NCBI GenBank assembly: GCA_022579005.1
Contig: MU401455.1
Span: 186,001 to 250,000, forward strand
Length of the DNA: 64,000 nucleotides
Reading direction: 5' to 3'
Origin: Poronia punctata
Lineage: Eukaryota; Ascomycota; Sordariomycetes; Xylariales; Xylariaceae
The translations under genes were made by a program, and so were the position numbers. Shown one piece after another: positions 58,156 to 64,000 of the stretch. Under the pieces are notes generated by a model. The model worked only from the letters and a program-made list of their open reading frames with translations. It ran no database searches and was not told where the DNA came from. Each line of letters opens with the position of its first letter. Positions within the stretch are counted from its first letter, which is position 1.

Positions 58156-61139
58156 ATGGGCAGCTGGACTGCATTCTTGTTAAGCTACTTGCTAGGTGGC
58201 ATAACCTTCGTTCCTCTAGTCTTTGCCGCTGTCCTTCTTCATGCCCACTTTACCTTTCCCGTTCACAATGGCACCAATGCCGTGCCCCCGAGCGAGACCG
58301 ACGGTATAGTCGAACCCGGCGACGACACAACCGACCTCGAAGCAGTGCAAAAAGAGGAGTCGAGGCAGAAACTCTTGGCCGAATCCGACGTGGCTGCCGG
58401 GTACTTTGCGGTATGCCGTGAATACACACCCATGGGCATCAATGCCAAACCCATCGAACGATCCACCCCAGTCGGGTCTACCACCGTCGCAGCCCCGAGC
58501 CCGAGTGTTTACCAGTCCATGTACCGGAGTATCTTTGAACGGAAACAGACGTCCGGTCCGTTGGATGATAAGAGCGTTAGTCAGCGACCGAAACGCGCTG
58601 GCAACGTCTTCTATGTTGTACTAAGGTAGATGCGACTTTCTTTCCGCGATCCTCGACGCAATTCGCCTAGTTTTTTAACACTTGAACACTAAACAGACAT
58701 GGCCACCTCATGCTATTTGACGACGACGAACAGCTCGAAGTACGACATGTCATCTCGCTTGCCAACCATAACGTCAGCATATACTCCGGGGGAGATCGTA
58801 CACCCGAAGGTGAACTATTTATCAAGCGAAACGCCATCTGCCTATCCAGAAAAGTCGACGCAAAAGATGCCACGCCCGATATGCAAGTTTCCAAGCCCTT
58901 CTATTTGTTCTCGGAGAATTGCTCTGCCAAGGAGGACTTTTACTTTGCTTTGCTCCGAAACCAAGAGCAAACGTTTGCTTCACAGAATAGCACCCCCAAG
59001 CCACAACGATTTGACGTCAAGAACATCATATCCCTCGTGCAGAAACTGCATGCTTCGGAAGATCACATGCAAGTCCGATGGCTCAATGCGCTCTTGGGCA
59101 GACTGTTCCTTGGAATATACCAAACCAAGGACATAGAGAACCTAATCATCGAGAAGCTTACCAAGAAGATTTCACGCGTAAAGCGACCTTCTTTCCTTAC
59201 AAGAGTCGAGATACAGGGTATCAACACTGGGGACTCTGCCCCCTTTATCACGAACCCGAAACTAAAAGATTTAAATGTCGAGGGAGAGTTCGTCATGGAG
59301 GCCGATCTGAAATACACGGGCAACTTCAGACTCGAGGTGGCAGCTACCGCCCGTATCGATCTAGGCCAGCGATTCAAAGCCCGGGAGGTGAACCTGGTTC
59401 TAGCTGTCATGTTAAAGAAACTGGAAGGTCACATTCTGTTCAAGATCAAGCCGCCTCCCAGCAACCGAATCTGGTTCTGCTTCCAAACGATGCCGAAGAT
59501 GGAGATGAGCATCGAGCCGATTGTCAGCTCAAGACAAATCACCTATACTGTCATTCTCCGACAGATAGAAAATCGAATCAAAGAAGTCGTTGCAGAGACC
59601 TTGGTATCGCCTTTCTGGGATGACACGCCTTTCTTTTCTACCGAGCATAAGAATTGGCGCGGAGGCATCTTTGAAGGAGACGACGAGGTTGTCCACTCGC
59701 CCGACCACGCCACCCTTGCCGCTCAGCTGGGTCATGTGGACGACGTTAGTCAAATCGAGCAGTCGTCCTCTCCAAACTCATTCGATGAGTCGCCGTCGGC
59801 AGAGAAGCATCATGACGTGCCCGGCCTCGAGAACAATCATCCCGCCGGGTTCTGGGCACGGAAACTAAGCAAAAAGGCCTCTCATCCCAGTCATATGAAT
59901 TTGAACTCGGCTTCGACGTCCTCTGTAGATCTAAAACCTCACTCAAGCAGCTCTCCCGAGCTACCTCGTCAGATGCGGTCCGGTTCCTTCGCTGCATCGA
60001 CTCCCGTGATCGCTACGGCGGCCACTCACGCCGAGGTGTTCAAACCCGACTTGTCTCCTGCCACTCATGAGGATGCGGTGAGAAGCATGGCCAACATCTC
60101 CGCCCGCTCCCGAACAAATACGCCGCTGGAAGCGCCAATTGGCTCGCCCCAAAAACCATTGACGGTGGCATCGACTCTGGATTCCTCACCAAACTCTTCC
60201 ACCGAAGTAATGGGTAGCCAAGTGGACGAACGGACTCCTAAAGGTCCACAAAGGCGCCATACGGCCTCATCTTCGGAAAGTGCATTGAGCAATGAACTTC
60301 CGAATTCACCGGGCCTGTCGAGCAGAAACTCGGTCAAAAGCGGCACCGGGTCGGTTGGCCGGGGATTTTTCGCACGTAAAGACTCCCCTTTACCCAGTTC
60401 GATGGATGGTACGGCGGAAGCCAAGAATAAAACTCTCAGTGCCATGTCGAACGCCGCTGCCACAGCGAAGCGATGGGGCTGGAACGCTATACAGCGCCAG
60501 GCGGAAAGGAACGCTAATGGTAGAAAACTATCGGATCCGCCCGTGGATCTAAATCAGCCGATGGGACGCGGTCAACCACTTCCACCACCCGGGACTCCGT
60601 TGCCGGGGCCAAAACAAAAGGCAACGCCAATGGCCGTACCGAAGCGAAAACCTGTGGCGGCTCCCCCACAACTCGCCTCTAAGAATTCCGCAGATCTAAC
60701 CGAGCCAAAGATAGAGCGTCGGCCAATGCCGCCACCCGCCCTCCCGAAGCGCAGGAGGGTATCTGAGATTCATGCGGCGGACAACATGGAAGAAAACGTT
60801 CTCGTTGTCGAGGCCCCAGAAGACTCTGAACCGGAATCACCTTCGTTCGAGGAAAGTGGAAGGTATAAAGAACCCTGGGTTGAAGATGCAGACGAGGCGG
60901 ATATAGAGACAGAAGATGCCGGGTCCAGATCTGCGGTCGATGGGCTAATAAAACTACCAAGTCCACTTCTTCAAGGAGAGCCTGAAAGCGGCAAAGACGA
61001 GCCAGTAGACGCGATAAACGATGACACGGGACAGGATGACGACAAGGAAGATTATTCAGCTTGGGCGGATACTGTCGATGGCGAAGAAACAAACATAATT
61101 CTAAATCCCCCATCACATGACAAAGATGACCATGCCTAG
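58156..61139 (+). CDS. SMP-domain lipid-transfer protein (Nvj2/TEX2 type)
   Basis: Exons 58156-58625 and 58697-61139 give 970 aa. Residues about 5-30 are a membrane anchor (AFLLSYLLGGITFVPLVFAA) that places the protein in the ER. Residues about 150-270 are PH-like (VVLRHGHLMLFDDDEQLEV spans the splice join). Residues about 280-490 are an SMP domain (VRWLNALLGRLFLGIYQTKD, then RIWFCFQTMPKMEMSIEP), a lipid-binding tube. The tail of almost 500 residues is disordered, rich in Ser, Pro, Lys and Glu. This order matches yeast Nvj2 and animal TEX2, which move lipids (ceramide in yeast) at ER contact sites. The join is supported by an exact phase match and by the conserved block. Tandem GGCACT units just after the stop codon are noted separately. 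Confidence 0.93.
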
Positions 61140-61162
61140 GATCCTTCTGGTTTGTAGATAGG

Positions 61163-61197
61163 GCACTGGCACTGGCACTGACACTGGCACTGGCACT
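61163..61197 (+). repeat. GGCACT hexamer repeat after the stop codon
   Basis: Five to six GGCACT units, one with a substituted base, lie 24 bases downstream of the SMP-domain stop codon and so within its 3' UTR. Confidence 0.85.
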
Positions 61198-61638
61198 AGT
61201 CTTCTGGTTTACGTACGTCACAAAGAGTCTGATAAGAAACCTGTAACATTGATTTCTCTTGTAGCGGATGTAAGGATACAACCGAGTAGGTATATGGAAT
61301 AGGGAAGGGGTTAGGCGTTTCGGGAATCTGTCGGACAATGAATAGATTATTGTACAGCCTTTTTTGCACTTACCTTGGCTTCTCTTTATCTAAGTGCCAG
61401 AAAATTACAGTTACAGTTACGGTTACGGTTCAATGTGTCTGTCAGGTAGTTATATGTGACACGGCCTACTTATACATGGCGATATTCTTGATTCCTACAC
61501 TAAGTAAATCCATACCTACCTAGGTACTCACCTACCCAGGTATGACCCCTATTATGACTACACGTACACGTACACGTACACATACATCCCATTCTGCTCC
61601 TTCCTTCCTTCCTTCTCTGTCTTGCCCTTGCCAACCTA

Positions 61639-61666
61639 GGTAGGTAGGTAGGTAGGTAGGTAGGTC
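61639..61666 (+). repeat. GGTA tetramer run
   Basis: About seven tandem GGTA units adjoin ACCTAGGT at 61634. It belongs to the TAGGTA word family seen throughout the spacers. Confidence 0.9.
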
Positions 61667-61680
61667 AAGTTAAGACCCCC

Positions 61681-64000
61681 TTAGAGATCATACCCCTCAT
61701 CATGATAATTCGCAAAAGAAGCACCTTCTTCCGATACAGGAGTACGGAAACCCTTGATGGTGAACCGATCCCGATAATCTTCGGGTGTTGCGCCCGTCCG
61801 GATCTCGTATAGGATGGCGTTCATGTAATCTAGACGGAGGTTTCCCGCGCCGTCGTAGATGGGGCGGTGTTTCTGTGACGTGTTAGCTTGTTGGGGAAGG
61901 GGAAGGGGAAGAAGGGGGAAAGAAGGGGGAAGGGGAGGGAACTTACAAGGGCGTGATTAGTCGAGTAGTTCATTTTCTTCTCTTTATCTGGTAGAGGCTG
62001 TTTTGTTTGTTTCTTTTCATCAGTTTCTTTTCTTTTGAGGGAATAAAGACGCCAACAAAGGTCGAATCGGTCGAGAGGAAATTAAAGTACGTACGATGAG
62101 TCTTCGTACTCCCCAGTAGGGTTCCCCGAGTGTGGTTGAGATGTGTTTGTTCCTGTCCTTTTTTAAAAATGTCTTGTTTAGTATTGTTTAAACCCAAAAA
62201 AAGAAAGGAGGGGGGGTGTACTTCGCGGGTTACGGATGATACTCTCATGTAGGCACGTCGCTAGAATGAAAGGAAAAAAAGTTGTCTCTTTGTTAGTATT
62301 TGTATTTTGAATGCGCGAAACAATCCTTCCTCCTGTGGTGATATCAGGGCAGAAAAGAAAAAAGGGGGGGGAAGAGGTAAAAAAAAACCTACACCGCCTT
62401 CGTTATAATTAATATCCTTGAAAAAGTCCAAGATAGTAAACAACGCATGAGGCAACTCAAGCTCGATAGGTCCTCGATATTTCTGATCACCGTAATCCTT
62501 CAATTCGGACAAGGGCATAGGGACGTCTTTTCTCGCCTCGTGGTTCGCGGCAAGAGATCGGTTGTGCAATGGTCGACGGGCATTCCGTAGCCATGCTCGC
62601 CACGGACTGCCGACTACGGTGGGACGTAGAGGGATGGGGGAGCAGATGTCCCTTTCGTTGAAGAATGCGCCGGTAGGGTCGCTGCGGTAGTCTGGGATGA
62701 TTATTTCGGGCACGGGGGCCAAGGCGGGGTGGGGTTTGAGACGGATCCCTGTGCCGGTTCCAGTGGGGAAGTCGTACACGGTTTCGACGTCGATGCCGTA
62801 ACGTAATCCGTAATTGGCGCCCGGGAGCTGCGCGGCGCGGAGCTCGGCACATGTCTCGGTGTAGTATTTGTGTGCGACGAGCTCGGTGCTTTTACAAAGA
62901 TTGAACATGTGTTCTCTGTTGGCATTTATGCGGTCGAGATATTCGTTGGTTATTCCCGGCATTCGGACGTCGACGACGATTGTTTTGAGTTTGTTGATTC
63001 GGATCATGAACTCGGTTAGAGCTTTGTCTAGCTCCGTCGTGTGGGCTTGGTATCCCTGGAGCATGCAATCTATGCCGTTGCGGAACCAGGTTGCCTTCAG
63101 ATCCCGGTATTGGGGGCCGCGGAATGGGAGGGTTTGCGCGAATACGATGGTATGCGTCCAGTCGTCACGCGTGTGCTTGCCCCGGATGGCCTTGAGGTTA
63201 TGATCTCGGTCCTCGCCGAGTAAGCGGAGGCCTCTGGCTTCGCGGTGTCTCTGGCGAGGGACGGCGAAGATCTTCTGCCAGAGGGAATAGTTTTTCGAGA
63301 GTCGCTCGACTTCTTTGCGCCAGAAATGCATCTCGCAGATGAGCACGCAATAATCCAGTTGGGCCGGCGTGAGCCTCCATAGGGCGGCATGGTGCATGGC
63401 TCTATCCAATGCGGAGACGGCTTTGAAACTCATCACGGTGGCATAGTCGTGTAGTACACTTCTTGGACCTAATATGGGCGGTGGTCCGAGGTTGAAGTGT
63501 GCAGCGGTACCGGGTTGTGAAGGTACTCCAGCGGCCGTCTCTAAGTCTCGGATGAATTTGAGAACATCTTTCTTGCTATTTTGCAATTTGTCCAAGAGTA
63601 CTTTGGCATATTCCCTCAGGGCAGCTTCTCGTATTGCAGTAGACATTCTATGGCTAGAGTTAGAAATGTATAGGAGGGTGGGAATATAGCGCTGCAGAAC
63701 TCTGCATCATGTAAAGTCTTGGCCTAGGTAAGGTAGTCTAGAGTCTTGACTTACCTGTTCGTACCTCTTGTGGTCTTATCTTTTGTCGGGATGTAGGAAG
63801 TCTTAGTAAGTTGGAACTGAAGAAGAAAGATGTGTTAGACAAGTGTAGATGAAGACATAAGGTGCGCATCAGGGAGGAGGCGTTGCATCATTACTTACAA
63901 GGTAGAGTTCCTCGTGGTTGTCGGTCCCGAATGTTCTTGCTGAAGTCCTACGCTTCAATCTAAGCTCGAGGACCTGGTCTGGATACAGAAGAGTATGTCT
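61681..64000 (-). CDS. Unknown conserved-looking protein, 5' end beyond the window
   Basis: Exons from the right edge: 64000-63899, 63816-63755, 63647-62393, 61997-61947 and 61872-61681, 553 codons before TAA plus an unseen N-terminus. The first two pieces (LYPDQVLELRLKRRTSAR, then LFQLTKTSYIPTKDK) are fully open and joined in phase to MSTAIREAALREYAK, so the ATG at 63646 is probably internal; if it is the start, the protein has 498 aa. The middle is helical (HFWRKEVERLSKNYSLWQKI, DDWTHTIVFAQTLPFRG). The last three joins give NEGG-PLPDKEKKMNYSTNHAL-KHRPIYDGAG and an end YHDEGYDL. The exon 61947-61997 is only 51 nt. I recognise no family. The intron 61998-62392 is long (395 nt) with long pyrimidine runs. 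The gene model is supported by open phase-matched exons and normal splice sites. Confidence 0.75.

Larger units (their letters stand above)
61140..61680. other. Convergent 3' intergenic with hexamer and GGTA repeats
   Basis: Between the stop codons of the SMP-domain gene and the unknown minus-strand gene. It contains GGCACT-type units (61163-61197), TTACRG units (61405-61428), a CGTACA run near 61560-61580 and a GGTA run of seven units (61639-61666), with ACCTAGGT at 61518 and 61634. Confidence 0.7.

Noticed and set aside
1..64000. Secondary-metabolite cluster or transposon island
   Set aside because: No PKS, NRPS, terpene cyclase, P450, transposase or reverse transcriptase frame is present on either strand.

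Overview
The window is nuclear DNA of a filamentous ascomycete (Pezizomycotina, probably Sordariomycetes; the genus cannot be read from the sequence). The clearest marker is a Woronin-body HEX-1 gene, which only these fungi have. Introns are short (about 55-160 nt, gtaagt/gtatgt donors, CTAAC-type branch sites), and there is a cellulose-active AA9 oxygenase and a Clr5-domain gene. I resolved sixteen protein genes by joining exons by hand. Gene-poor stretches of 1.5-7.7 kb, full of microsatellites and TAGGTA- and TACTCGTA-type words, separate them.

Left part (1-24 kb): a gene-free start with a tRNA-like relic; hex1 with an optional repeat-bearing N-terminal extension; a DUF726/TMCO4-like membrane hydrolase with a poly(A)-repeat leader; an AA9 LPMO; a 5-kb empty stretch with an assembly gap between poly-G and poly-C tracts; a Clr5 protein with a 10-nt microexon; and a CHORD-like zinc protein. 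Middle (24-44 kb): a 911-aa disordered charged protein (DUF8035-like) on the minus strand, 7.6 kb without genes, then a secreted GDSL esterase, a glycosyltransferase-like protein, an F-box protein and a multi-spanning GT90 (CAP10-type) glycosyltransferase on the minus strand. Right part (46-64 kb) is compact and housekeeping: a small tail-anchored-like protein, divergent ribosomal genes RPL21 and RPS9, the splicing factor SLU7 divergent from the REV3 polymerase, an SMP-domain lipid-transfer protein of membrane contact sites (Nvj2/TEX2 type), and a conserved-looking unknown gene that runs off the right edge.

The genes do not form a biosynthetic cluster or a common pathway; I see no transposon genes, no CRISPR and no new multi-gene system. 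The most unusual signals are non-coding: a 36-bp insertion bounded by a 14-bp direct repeat, whose 33-bp core is an exact inverted copy of a site 5 kb away; a strong excess of the 8-mer TACTCGTA; and a start codon formed at the end of a 9-nt poly(A) repeat array.
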